A stretch of DNA of 10,097 bases, taken from an uncultured Eubacteriales bacterium. Its GTDB lineage: Bacteria; Bacillota; Clostridia; Oscillospirales; CAG-272. The stretch spans positions 1 to 10,097 of the forward strand of contig CAJLXA010000055.1 in NCBI GenBank assembly GCA_905210485.1, read 5' to 3'. Position numbers and translations under genes: made by a program. The notes under the pieces are model-generated. The model was given only the letters and a program-made list of their open reading frames with translations. It was not told the origin of the DNA and did no database searches. Shown piece after piece: positions 1 to 6,789 of this stretch (the first letter of the stretch is position 1; every line of letters begins with the position of its first letter).

Positions 1-2
1 CC

Positions 3-1526
3 CCCTGCCAATACGGCGGCCAGAGCATCAGCATGACGCATCTTGCGCCTTTTGTCGATGTCAGCCGTAAACGTATTTATAAACAGGTTTCGGAGGAACT
101 GGCCGATCTCAATGTCACCGAGGAAAAGATCGAAGAAATCACCGAAAAACGTTTGCTGGAAGAAATCCGCAAAGGTGTTCAGATGATACAGTATCAGGTG
201 GTAACGCTGATGACCACGAACGGACAGGCTCCGTTTGTAACGGTTTTCCTGTATCTGAACGAAGCCCGCAACGAGCGCGAGAAAAAAGATCTCGCCATGG
301 TGATCGAAGAAGTGCTGAATCAGCGCTATCAGGGCGTAAAGAACGAGGCCGGCGTATGGATCACACCTGCTTTCCCGAAACTGATCTATGTTCTTGAAGA
401 TGACAATATCAAAGAGGGAACGCCGTATTTTTATCTGACGAAACTTGCGGCTAAGTGCACCGCAAAACGTATGGTTCCCGACTATATTTCCGAAAAGATC
501 ATGCTCGAAAATAAAATCGACAAAAACGGCGAAGGGCATTGCTATACCTGTATGGGTTGCCGCAGTTTCCTTACTCCTTATGTGGATAAAGACGGGAAAC
601 CGAAATATTACGGCCGTTTCAATCAGGGCGTCGTTACGGTGAATCTTGTGGATATCGCCCTGTCCGCTCATGGAAATATCGACGAATTCTGGAAAATTTT
701 CGACGAACGTATGGAACTTTGCCATCGTGCGCTTCAGTGCCGTCACGAACGTCTGACGGGTACGCTTTCCGACGCCGCTCCGATCCTGTGGCAACACGGC
801 GCGCTCTTGCGCCTGAAGAGCGGAGAAGTCATTGACGAATATCTGCACGGCGGTTATTCAACGCTGTCGCTCGGTTATGCCGGTCTCTGGGAATGTGTAT
901 ATGCTCTGAACGGGAAAAAACTGACTGAGCCGGAAGGCGAAAAACTCGGCCTCGACATCATGAAGAAACTGAACGAATATACCGCCAAGTGGAAAGCCGC
1001 TGAGGATATCGACTATTCGCTTTACGGCACACCGCTTGAAAGTACGACGTATAAATTCGCCAAAGCGTTGCAGAAACGTTTCGGCAAAGTAAAAGGCGTT
1101 TCGGATAAAAACTATATCACAAACAGTTATCACATTCACGTGACGGAAAAGATTGACGCGTTTAAGAAACTAGAGATCGAATCGAAGTTCCAGGCACTTT
1201 CGCCCGGCGGCGCGATCAGTTACGTTGAAGTGCCGAATATGCAGAATAATCTGGACGCCGTGATTTCCGTTATGCAATTTATTTACGATCATATCATGTA
1301 CGCCGAACTGAATACCAAGTCCGACTATTGTCAGGTCTGCGGTTACGACGGCGAAATCATGATTCAGACCGATGAAAACGGCAAACTCGTCTGGGAGTGC
1401 CCGAATTGCAAAAACCGCGACCAGTCCAAAATGAACGTCGCACGCCGCACCTGCGGTTATATCGGTACACAATATTGGAATCAGGGCAGAACCGCCGAAA
1501 TCAAAGAGCGCGTATTACACCTTTGA
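3..1526 (+). CDS. nrdD: Anaerobic (class III) ribonucleoside-triphosphate reductase, 5'-truncated by window edge
   Basis: This is the C-terminal 507 residues of the oxygen-sensitive enzyme that reduces ribonucleoside triphosphates to deoxynucleotides for DNA synthesis without oxygen. The frame is already open at base 3, reading QYGGQSIS just before the first ATG at 33, so that ATG is internal and the true start lies left of the window. Visible hallmarks are the CMGCRSFL segment with the likely thiyl-radical cysteine at 558-560, a C-terminal zinc site made of CQVC (1329-1340) and CPNC (1398-1409), and the glycyl-radical motif RRTCGYIG with the radical glycine at 1455-1457, about 22 residues from the end as expected. 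The family is usually about 700 residues, so roughly 200 are missing. It needs the radical-SAM activase NrdG, commonly encoded next to it; nrdG is not immediately downstream, where a terminator and the opposing gltX lie. Identification is very secure. Confidence 0.96.
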   Translation, partial: PCQYGGQSISMTHLAPFVDVSRKRIYKQVSEELADLNVTEEKIEEITEKRLLEEIRKGVQMIQYQVVTLMTTNGQAPFVTVFLYLNEARNEREKKDLAMVIEEVLNQRYQGVKNEAGVWITPAFPKLIYVLEDDNIKEGTPYFYLTKLAAKCTAKRMVPDYISEKIMLENKIDKNGEGHCYTCMGCRSFLTPYVDKDGKPKYYGRFNQGVVTVNLVDIALSAHGNIDEFWKIFDERMELCHRALQCRHERLTGTLSDAAPILWQHGALLRLKSGEVIDEYLHGGYSTLSLGYAGLWECVYALNGKKLTEPEGEKLGLDIMKKLNEYTAKWKAAEDIDYSLYGTPLESTTYKFAKALQKRFGKVKGVSDKNYITNSYHIHVTEKIDAFKKLEIESKFQALSPGGAISYVEVPNMQNNLDAVISVMQFIYDHIMYAELNTKSDYCQVCGYDGEIMIQTDENGKLVWECPNCKNRDQSKMNVARRTCGYIGTQYWNQGRTAEIKERVLHL

Positions 1527-1532
1527 TCCCGC

Positions 1533-1568
1533 AAAACGACTCACATAAACGTGAGTCGTTTTTGTTTT
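1533..1568 (+). terminator. Intrinsic terminator of nrdD
   Basis: A perfect 12-bp stem (1533-1544 with 1551-1562) with a 6-base loop is followed by TTTTTGTTTT, starting seven bases after the nrdD stop codon. This is a classic Rho-independent terminator for the plus strand. Confidence 0.9.
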
Positions 1569-1593
1569 GACGGCAAAGCCTATGAATAAATAT

Positions 1594-1616
1594 CCACCCG
1601 CATAGCGGGTGGTTTT
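1594..1616. terminator. Second stem-loop between nrdD and gltX
   Basis: A G/C-rich 7-bp stem (CCACCCG at 1594-1600 with CGGGTGG at 1606-1612, 5-base loop) is followed on the plus strand by TTTTCATTTT. It looks like a back-up terminator behind the nrdD terminator. The minus-strand side has only a broken T-run, so activity in that direction is less likely. Confidence 0.6.
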
Positions 1617-1630
1617 CATTTTCGGGCATA

Positions 1631-1669
1631 TGAAAAAGAGAGTGCAGATGTCATAACATCTGCACTCTC
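1631..1669 (-). terminator. Intrinsic terminator of gltX
   Basis: A perfect 14-bp stem (1638-1651 with 1656-1669) closes on a 4-base loop. Read on the minus strand it is followed by TTTTT, 28 bases past the gltX stop codon. This is a strong Rho-independent terminator for gltX. Confidence 0.9.
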
Positions 1670-1697
1670 ACTCTGTCGATCGTTCGGAGGAAGCCGA

Positions 1698-3140
1698 TCA
1701 GAATTTTTCGATTGCAATACGGAGGCGGCGGAGGCTTTCTTCCTTGCCGATGACCTCCATAATTTCCGTGGCGCCTCCCGGCGTTACGGAAAGACCGGCG
1801 ACAGCGATACGGACGCACCACATCACGGCACCTGATTTTACACCCAGTTTTTCCGCAACGGCAAGGAGCGTATTATAAAGCGCGTCGTTATCAAAGGTTT
1901 CGACGCCCTTCAGCGCCGCACAGGCGTTTTCCAGAATGGTTTTGGCGTTTTCTGTCGTGACTTTGTTCTTTTTGTTGATGAACAGATCGGTGGTGTAGTC
2001 GGGGAGCACGGAGAAAAAGGCGGTTTTTTCATCAACTTCGGAGAGTTTGTCCAGTCGCGTGGAAACGAGACGGAGCATTTTTTCTTCGTTGACATTTTCG
2101 GGGAGGACTTTCTTTCTGAAAGGGCGTACGCGCGAAAGAAATTCGTCAAAGGGGAGTTTTTTAATATATTCGCCGTTGAACCACAGGAGTTTATTGTAGT
2201 CAAAAACGGCGGGGGATTTGCTGATACCGTCGAGCGTAAAGGCTTCGCGCAGTTCGGAAAGCGTGAAGAATTCGGTTTCGCTGTTCTTCGGACACCAGCC
2301 GAGCAGAGCGATATAGTTGACAATGGCTTCCGGGAGGTAGCCGTCGTTCACAAGATCCTGAAAACTGACGGCGCCGTGGCGTTTGGAAAGTTTGGATACG
2401 CTGCCGTCTTCGCTTTTGCCCATCAGAAGCGGCAGATGCACATAAATCGGGCGTTCCCAGCCGAGGGCGTCGTACAGCAGAACATATTTCGGCGTTGAGG
2501 TCAGGTATTCACTGCCGCGAACCACATGCGTAACGCCCATCAGGTAATCGTCAATGACATGAGCAAAATTATAGGTGGGGTAGCCGTCCGCTTTCATCAG
2601 GATCTGATCTTGAAGTTCGCTGTTGTCGCAACCGATTTCGCCGAAAACGGCGTCCGTGTAGGTCGTGCGACCGCTGAGCGGCATTTTCTGACGAATGACG
2701 TAGGGAATACCGGCGGCAAGATTTTTTTGCACCTCTTCGGGCGAGAGATCGCGGCAATGACGGTCATAACCGCCGACGGCGTCCTCTTCGTGAAGTTGCT
2801 CCAGGCGCTCCTTGGTGCAGAAGCAGTAATAAGCCGCGCCAAGATCAATCAGTTTTTTGGCATATTCCATATAAATCGGCTTACGCTCGCTCTGAATATA
2901 AGGGCCGTGTTCGCCACCCACTCCGGGACCTTCGTCATAAGCGAGGCCGGTCATTTTCAATGTGGATATAATGACATCGGTCGCTCCTTCCACAAGGCGT
3001 TCGCGGTCGGTGTCTTCAATGCGGAGAATGAATTTCCCGCCGTCGTGTTTGGCAATCAGGTAAGAATAGAGCGCGGTGCGCAGGTTGCCTATGTGCATAT
3101 AGCCCGTGGGACTGGGGGCAAATCTTGTTACAGGTTTCAT
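1698..3140 (-). CDS. gltX: Glutamyl-tRNA synthetase
   Basis: Class I aminoacyl-tRNA synthetase that charges tRNA-Glu with glutamate in the cytoplasm; in bacteria lacking GlnRS it also charges tRNA-Gln. The start chosen is the ATG at 3140, giving 480 residues beginning MKPVTRFAPSPTG. It has AAAGG six bases upstream and matches how the family begins. An in-frame ATG 11 codons earlier (3173) is less likely. Motifs in order are the HIGH signature as HIGN (residues 16-19), IEDTDRER shortly after it, zinc-knuckle-like cysteines C106, C108 and C129 in CFC and YDRHC, and the KMSKS loop as KLSKR (250-254). The C-terminal anticodon-binding region is present and length is normal. It is monocistronic, with its own promoter and terminator. 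I cannot tell a discriminating from a non-discriminating enzyme by eye. Confidence 0.96.
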   Translation of the reverse strand: MKPVTRFAPSPTGYMHIGNLRTALYSYLIAKHDGGKFILRIEDTDRERLVEGATDVIISTLKMTGLAYDEGPGVGGEHGPYIQSERKPIYMEYAKKLIDLGAAYYCFCTKERLEQLHEEDAVGGYDRHCRDLSPEEVQKNLAAGIPYVIRQKMPLSGRTTYTDAVFGEIGCDNSELQDQILMKADGYPTYNFAHVIDDYLMGVTHVVRGSEYLTSTPKYVLLYDALGWERPIYVHLPLLMGKSEDGSVSKLSKRHGAVSFQDLVNDGYLPEAIVNYIALLGWCPKNSETEFFTLSELREAFTLDGISKSPAVFDYNKLLWFNGEYIKKLPFDEFLSRVRPFRKKVLPENVNEEKMLRLVSTRLDKLSEVDEKTAFFSVLPDYTTDLFINKKNKVTTENAKTILENACAALKGVETFDNDALYNTLLAVAEKLGVKSGAVMWCVRIAVAGLSVTPGGATEIMEVIGKEESLRRLRIAIEKF

Positions 3141-3192
3141 AAAAGGCCTTTCTTTTATACAATTGATGAACAAAAGGGAAATTTATGCTTTT

Positions 3193-3221
3193 ATTGTACC
3201 ATAAAAAACACGGATAGTCAA
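3193..3221 (-). promoter_or_regulatory. gltX promoter (sigma-A type)
   Basis: On the minus strand TTGACT (plus 3216-3221) and TACAAT (plus 3193-3198) are separated by exactly 17 bases. Transcription would start near 3186, leaving a leader of about 45 bases before the gltX ATG at 3140. I see no T-box or other structured leader in that space. Confidence 0.8.
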
Positions 3222-3239
3222 TCTTTCTTTGAAATTTGA

Positions 3240-3268
3240 TTGACAGAAAGTTCCCGGTGGTGTAAAAT
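3240..3268 (+). promoter_or_regulatory. Promoter of histidine kinase-dinB operon
   Basis: A consensus TTGACA (3240-3245), a 17-base spacer and TAAAAT (3263-3268) form a near-ideal sigma-A promoter. It is back-to-back with the gltX promoter, with 18 bases between the two -35 boxes. The -10 box overlaps the ATG at 3267, which argues that this ATG is not in the mRNA. Confidence 0.8.
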
Positions 3269-3278
3269 GAAAGAGAAC

Positions 3279-3286
3279 GGGGGTGA
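3279..3286 (+). promoter_or_regulatory. Ribosome binding site fixing a TTG start
   Basis: GGGGGTGA matches GGAGGTGA with one G:U wobble. It ends four bases before the in-frame TTG at 3291, the right distance for this extended Shine-Dalgarno. Together with the promoter at 3240-3268 it makes TTG, rather than the ATGs at 3240 or 3267, the likely start of the kinase. Confidence 0.75.
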
Positions 3287-3290
3287 CCTT

Positions 3291-4757
3291 TTGTTTAAAA
3301 GTGTATTTGCGAAATATGTTTGTGCGTTCGTACTGATTATTTTACTCAGTTTTGCGATGCTGTCCGCTTTGATTTCCGCCATGATTTCTTCCTTTGCCGA
3401 TGAGGAAAAAGAGGAGGAAGTGACATGGATTGCCGAAAATACGGCGAAGATTTCACGCGTCGGTATTTTCGGTCTCGGAAATGAAAACGATATAGGCGAC
3501 TTGACAGAGGAGCAGTGCGAAAGCCTCTCGCGCATGATCGGCTTTTTCGGTAACCGCCGTGAAGAAATGGTGGTTTTCATCACCGACGCGACGGGAAAAG
3601 TGCTTTTGTCCTCCGACACGGAAACCATAAAAACGGACGGCGTTTTACCTGCCGATATATTTCTGAAAATCAACGAAGAGGGAAAATACCGGGAAGCGGG
3701 CGTTATGCAGGGACTCTTGCCGGTGCGGAGCGTTGTCGTCGCTTATGCGATCAGAAATGACGCGGGACAACTCATCGGGACGGCGGTTGCCGCTGCCTCC
3801 ACCGCAACGGAAAACGCCCTGATCGGCGTCCTTGAAAAAACGGTGCTTCTGTCCAGCCTGTGGGTCATGCTAGCGGCCATGATAGCCGCTTATTTCATCA
3901 GCGATTACATGGTAAGTCCTCTGAAAACCATGGTTTCCGCATCCAAAAAATTCGCAAAAGGGGAATTCGACGCCCGCGTGCCGGCCATGAAAGGCCGGAA
4001 TGAAATATCGGAACTTGCCATAGCGTTCAACGATATGGCCGAATCACTGGGCACCATGGAAAAGACGCGCAATACATTTCTTTGCAATGTGGCGCACGAC
4101 CTCCGCACGCCGATGACTACGATTTCGGGATTCATTGACGGTATCCTTGACGGAGCGGTTCCGCCGGAAAAGGAAGAGTATTATCTCCGTCTTATTTCCG
4201 GGGAAATTCATCGGTTGTCCCGGCTTGTGTCCCAGATACTGGAGATTTCACGTTATGAACCGGGAAACCGCAAATTCGTTTTCTCTGAATTTGACATTGC
4301 GGAAATGGCACGCATTATTCTTATTTCTTTTGAACAGAAAATCGACGCGAAAAAACTGGAGGTCGATTTTGAAGCGGAAGAAGAAAATATGTTTGTCAGC
4401 GCGGATAAGGACGCCATCTATCAGGTGTTTTACAATCTGTGCGACAATGCCATCAAATTCTCGGAAAACGGCGGTGATTTCCGCATAAAGATCGCTTCGG
4501 TCGACGACAAACGTCTTTCGGTAACCGTATACAACACAGGCGCCGGCATACCCGAACGCGATCAGCCTTTCGTGTTTGACCGTTTTTATAAGAGCGACGA
4601 GAGCCGCGGGCGCGACAAGAGCGGCTTCGGCATAGGTCTTTTCATTGTCAAAAGCATTATTGAAGGGCACAATGAAAAAATCACTCTTGACAGTAAAGAA
4701 GGGGAATATTGTCGCTTCAGTTTTACCTTGAAAAAGGCGAACAGACCCGATAAGTAA
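3291..4757 (+). CDS. Membrane sensor histidine kinase (HAMP-HisKA-HATPase), no adjacent response regulator
   Basis: An inner-membrane two-component sensor kinase that would autophosphorylate a histidine and pass the phosphate to a response regulator. Numbering from the TTG start (488 residues): TM1 about 10-34; an extracytoplasmic sensing region of about 145 residues with no family I recognise; TM2 about 185-206; a HAMP linker about 207-258; the HisKA H-box AHDLRTP with phospho-acceptor H269; the N-box NLCDNAIKF (N382, N386); the G1 box NTGAGI (415-420); the F-box FDRFYKSDESR; and the G2 box GFGIGL (445-450). All catalytic motifs are intact. The usual partner regulator is absent: gltX diverges upstream and dinB follows after 13 bases with no terminator, so the kinase and Pol IV are probably co-transcribed. 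Signal and partner are unknown. Conventional ATG starts at 3240 or 3267 would lengthen it by 17 or 8 residues. Confidence 0.92.
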   Translation: MFKSVFAKYVCAFVLIILLSFAMLSALISAMISSFADEEKEEEVTWIAENTAKISRVGIFGLGNENDIGDLTEEQCESLSRMIGFFGNRREEMVVFITDATGKVLLSSDTETIKTDGVLPADIFLKINEEGKYREAGVMQGLLPVRSVVVAYAIRNDAGQLIGTAVAAASTATENALIGVLEKTVLLSSLWVMLAAMIAAYFISDYMVSPLKTMVSASKKFAKGEFDARVPAMKGRNEISELAIAFNDMAESLGTMEKTRNTFLCNVAHDLRTPMTTISGFIDGILDGAVPPEKEEYYLRLISGEIHRLSRLVSQILEISRYEPGNRKFVFSEFDIAEMARIILISFEQKIDAKKLEVDFEAEEENMFVSADKDAIYQVFYNLCDNAIKFSENGGDFRIKIASVDDKRLSVTVYNTGAGIPERDQPFVFDRFYKSDESRGRDKSGFGIGLFIVKSIIEGHNEKITLDSKEGEYCRFSFTLKKANRPDK

Positions 4758-4770
4758 AAAGGAGAGGCGC

Positions 4771-6042
4771 ATGGAACAGGACAGGATTATTCTGCATTGC
4801 GATTGCAATTCTTTCTTTGCTTCCGTGGAAATGGCTGGGAATCCGGCGCTTCGGAATGTTCCGATGGCGGTGGGCGGCAGCAGTGAGGACAGGCACGGAA
4901 TCATTCTTGCCAAAAACGAGCTGGCCAAGAAGTATCACGTGGAAACAGCCGAAACGCTGTGGTCGGCCAGGAAAAAATGCCCTGATCTTGTTATCGTTCC
5001 GCCGCATTACGATGAATATGTGCGGTATTCCCACGCGGTGAATCGTATCTATCGCCGCTATACCGATCAGGTGGAAGCGTTCGGAATTGACGAATCATGG
5101 CTGGATGTGACGGGAAGCGAAAGGCTTTTCGGCGACGGTCTTACCATTGCGGAACGGATACGCGGTGAAGTGAAAAAAGAAATCGGCATCACGGTATCGG
5201 TCGGGGTATCATTCAATAAAGTTTTCGCCAAACTCGGAAGCGATTATAAAAAGCCCGACGCCGTGACGGTTATCAGCCGTGATAATTATAAGAAGATTGT
5301 GTTTCCGTTGCCGGTAGAAAACATGCTTTTCGTTGGAAAAAGTACGGCAGAAAAATTGCACAGTTACAATATACGTACGATCGGAGAACTTGCGGAATCC
5401 AGTCGTCCCTTTCTTGTCACGCGGCTCGGAAAACTCGGCGGCATGATACACGATTATGCCAACGGCCGGGATATGTCGCCGGTCGCTTCGCTTTCCGATG
5501 AGGAGGAAATGCCGAAAAGCGTCGGCAACGGAATGACTTTCCGCCGCGATCTTGTTACAGCCGATGAGATCCGCGTCGGTCTTATCTCGCTTTCGGAAGA
5601 GGTAGCCGCCCGGTTGCGCCGTCATAAACTGTGCGCCGCCGGACTTTCCGTAACGGTAAAGGGGGCGGATCTGAAAACCGTCAGCCGGCAAAAGCAACTG
5701 AAAAACGCCGCCGATGTCGGAAGAATATTGGCAGAAGAGGCTTTTTCTCTGGTATTGCAGATATGGACGGTCGGCGTTCCTGTCCGCTCGTTGACGGTAA
5801 CCGCGATGGAACTGATACCTGCCGACGCCGCATCCGAACAGATCAGTTTTTTCGATACGACGGAAGCGCACACGGAGAAAATCGGAAAGATAGAAAAAAC
5901 CGTTGATGAAATCCGTCGCCGGTACGGATATTTTTCTATGATTCCCGGCGCTATCATGGATAACGACATCGGTATTGCCAATAAAAAAGAAGATAAAAAT
6001 AAAAGAAAAAGTATGGCAGAAGATAAAAAAGAGCAGGGATAG
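4771..6042 (+). CDS. dinB: DNA polymerase IV (Y-family translesion polymerase)
   Basis: Low-fidelity polymerase that copies past damaged template bases. The ATG at 4771 has AAAAGGAG upstream. The palm begins with LHCDCNSFFASVE, where D11 is the first metal ligand; the third position is Asn (N13) instead of the Asp of E. coli DinB, a variation I know from other clostridial Pol IV and not in the catalytic triad. The other two catalytic acids are D107 and E108 in FGIDESWLDVTG. Thumb and little-finger regions follow. QISFF at 357-361 resembles a beta-clamp-binding motif. After about residue 400 comes a lysine-rich hydrophilic tail. Length (423) is slightly above the E. coli protein (351) but normal for this branch. 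It is second in an operon with the histidine kinase, 13 bases behind it. I see no convincing LexA or DinR box at the operon promoter, so damage control of this copy is not evident. Confidence 0.95.
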   Translation: MEQDRIILHCDCNSFFASVEMAGNPALRNVPMAVGGSSEDRHGIILAKNELAKKYHVETAETLWSARKKCPDLVIVPPHYDEYVRYSHAVNRIYRRYTDQVEAFGIDESWLDVTGSERLFGDGLTIAERIRGEVKKEIGITVSVGVSFNKVFAKLGSDYKKPDAVTVISRDNYKKIVFPLPVENMLFVGKSTAEKLHSYNIRTIGELAESSRPFLVTRLGKLGGMIHDYANGRDMSPVASLSDEEEMPKSVGNGMTFRRDLVTADEIRVGLISLSEEVAARLRRHKLCAAGLSVTVKGADLKTVSRQKQLKNAADVGRILAEEAFSLVLQIWTVGVPVRSLTVTAMELIPADAASEQISFFDTTEAHTEKIGKIEKTVDEIRRRYGYFSMIPGAIMDNDIGIANKKEDKNKRKSMAEDKKEQG

Positions 6043-6094
6043 CATAATGGTCAAAGGCAGGACGCCGATATTTCCTGGAACACATCGGACGCTA

Positions 6095-6123
6095 TTGACT
6101 TTCGGACGGAATCCTGCTATAAT
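6095..6123 (+). promoter_or_regulatory. eda promoter (extended -10)
   Basis: TTGACT (6095-6100), a 17-base spacer and a perfect TATAAT (6118-6123) preceded by TGC form a strong extended -10 sigma-A promoter. The start would be near 6130, leaving a leader of about 55 bases. A TCGGACG direct repeat (6085-6091 and 6102-6108) brackets the -35 box and could be an operator. Confidence 0.85.
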
Positions 6124-6143
6124 TTTTCCGTAATCCTGCGGAT

Positions 6144-6185
6144 ATGAATGAAACGGGTAAGGCACTTTCCCGTAAAGGAGTTTAG
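6144..6185 (+). other. eda leader: possible 13-codon upstream ORF and small hairpin
   Basis: An ATG at 6144 opens a 13-residue frame (MNETGKALSRKGV) whose TAG directly abuts the eda ATG. It has no clear ribosome binding site, so translation is doubtful. Within it a 5-bp stem (ACGGG 6153-6157 with CCCGT 6169-6173) sits just before the eda Shine-Dalgarno AAAGGAG (6174-6180). It may be chance. Confidence 0.25.
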
Positions 6186-6770
6186 ATGGAATATAAAGTT
6201 ATCCCGGTGGTGGTTATCAAAAATATTGACGATGCGATACCTACGCTGAAAGCGCTTTGCGACGGCGGACTGCCTGTAGCGGAGATCACATTCCGTACCC
6301 CCTGCGCAGAAGAGGCGATTCGTCGCGGCATATCGGAATTTCCCGATATGTATATCGGCGCCGGTACGGTCATCAACGCCGAACAATGCCGGCGGGCGAT
6401 AGACGCCGGAGCAAAGTTCATTGTTTCGCCCGGACTTTCCGAAGAAGTGGCGGTTCTGTGCCGCGATGCCGGTATTCCTTATTTTCCGGGTTGCGTGACG
6501 CCGACCGAGATCATGAAAGCCATCTCGCTCGGTATTGAAGTTGTGAAATTTTTCCCCGCAAATGTTTATGGCGGCCTTTCCGCGATCCGCGCCCTTTCCG
6601 CGCCTTTTTCACAGATCAAATTTCTTCCGACGGGCGGCGTTGACTGTGAAAATCTGAAAGAATATCTGACGGCCGATTGCATTTATGCGGTGGGCGGCAG
6701 TTTTATGATGAAAGGCGATATCGCCGGAAATTGCCGTGAGATCAACCGGATTCTTCATGAAATCTCATGA
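6186..6770 (+). CDS. eda: KDPG/KHG aldolase (2-dehydro-3-deoxy-phosphogluconate aldolase)
   Basis: Class I aldolase that cleaves 2-keto-3-deoxy-6-phosphogluconate to pyruvate and glyceraldehyde-3-phosphate, the last step of Entner-Doudoroff and uronate breakdown; many members also act on 4-hydroxy-2-oxoglutarate. Start ATG 6186 has AAAGGAG five bases upstream. The 194-residue TIM barrel shows the catalytic Glu in EITFRT (E33), GAGTV (58-62), SPG (81-83), PGCVTPTE (101-108), the Schiff-base lysine in KFFPA (K121) and the phosphate-binding PTGGV (148-152). It is somewhat shorter than E. coli Eda (213) but complete. No dehydratase or 2-keto-3-deoxygluconate kinase gene lies beside it, so the substrate route is not given by context. 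A strong dedicated promoter precedes it, and the lipoprotein gene follows with no terminator between. Confidence 0.94.
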   Translation: MEYKVIPVVVIKNIDDAIPTLKALCDGGLPVAEITFRTPCAEEAIRRGISEFPDMYIGAGTVINAEQCRRAIDAGAKFIVSPGLSEEVAVLCRDAGIPYFPGCVTPTEIMKAISLGIEVVKFFPANVYGGLSAIRALSAPFSQIKFLPTGGVDCENLKEYLTADCIYAVGGSFMMKGDIAGNCREINRILHEIS

Positions 6771-6789
6771 TGGGCACAGTGGTAAAACT

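Noticed and set aside
1527..1697. CRISPR-like array from the repeated hairpins
   Set aside because: The three stem-loops differ in sequence and length and have no regular repeat-spacer pattern.
2526..3239. A 237-codon open frame on the plus strand opposite gltX
   Set aside because: It is fully antisense to an intact gltX, crosses the gltX promoter region, and its translation shows no recognisable domain. It is a shadow of a GC-biased gene.
4248..4928. A 226-codon minus-strand open frame across the kinase-dinB junction
   Set aside because: It spans two genuine genes on the opposite strand and resembles no family.
5209..6165. A 318-codon minus-strand open frame opposite dinB
   Set aside because: It is antisense to the well-supported dinB with all catalytic motifs, extends through the eda promoter, and has low-complexity aromatic content with no ribosome site.
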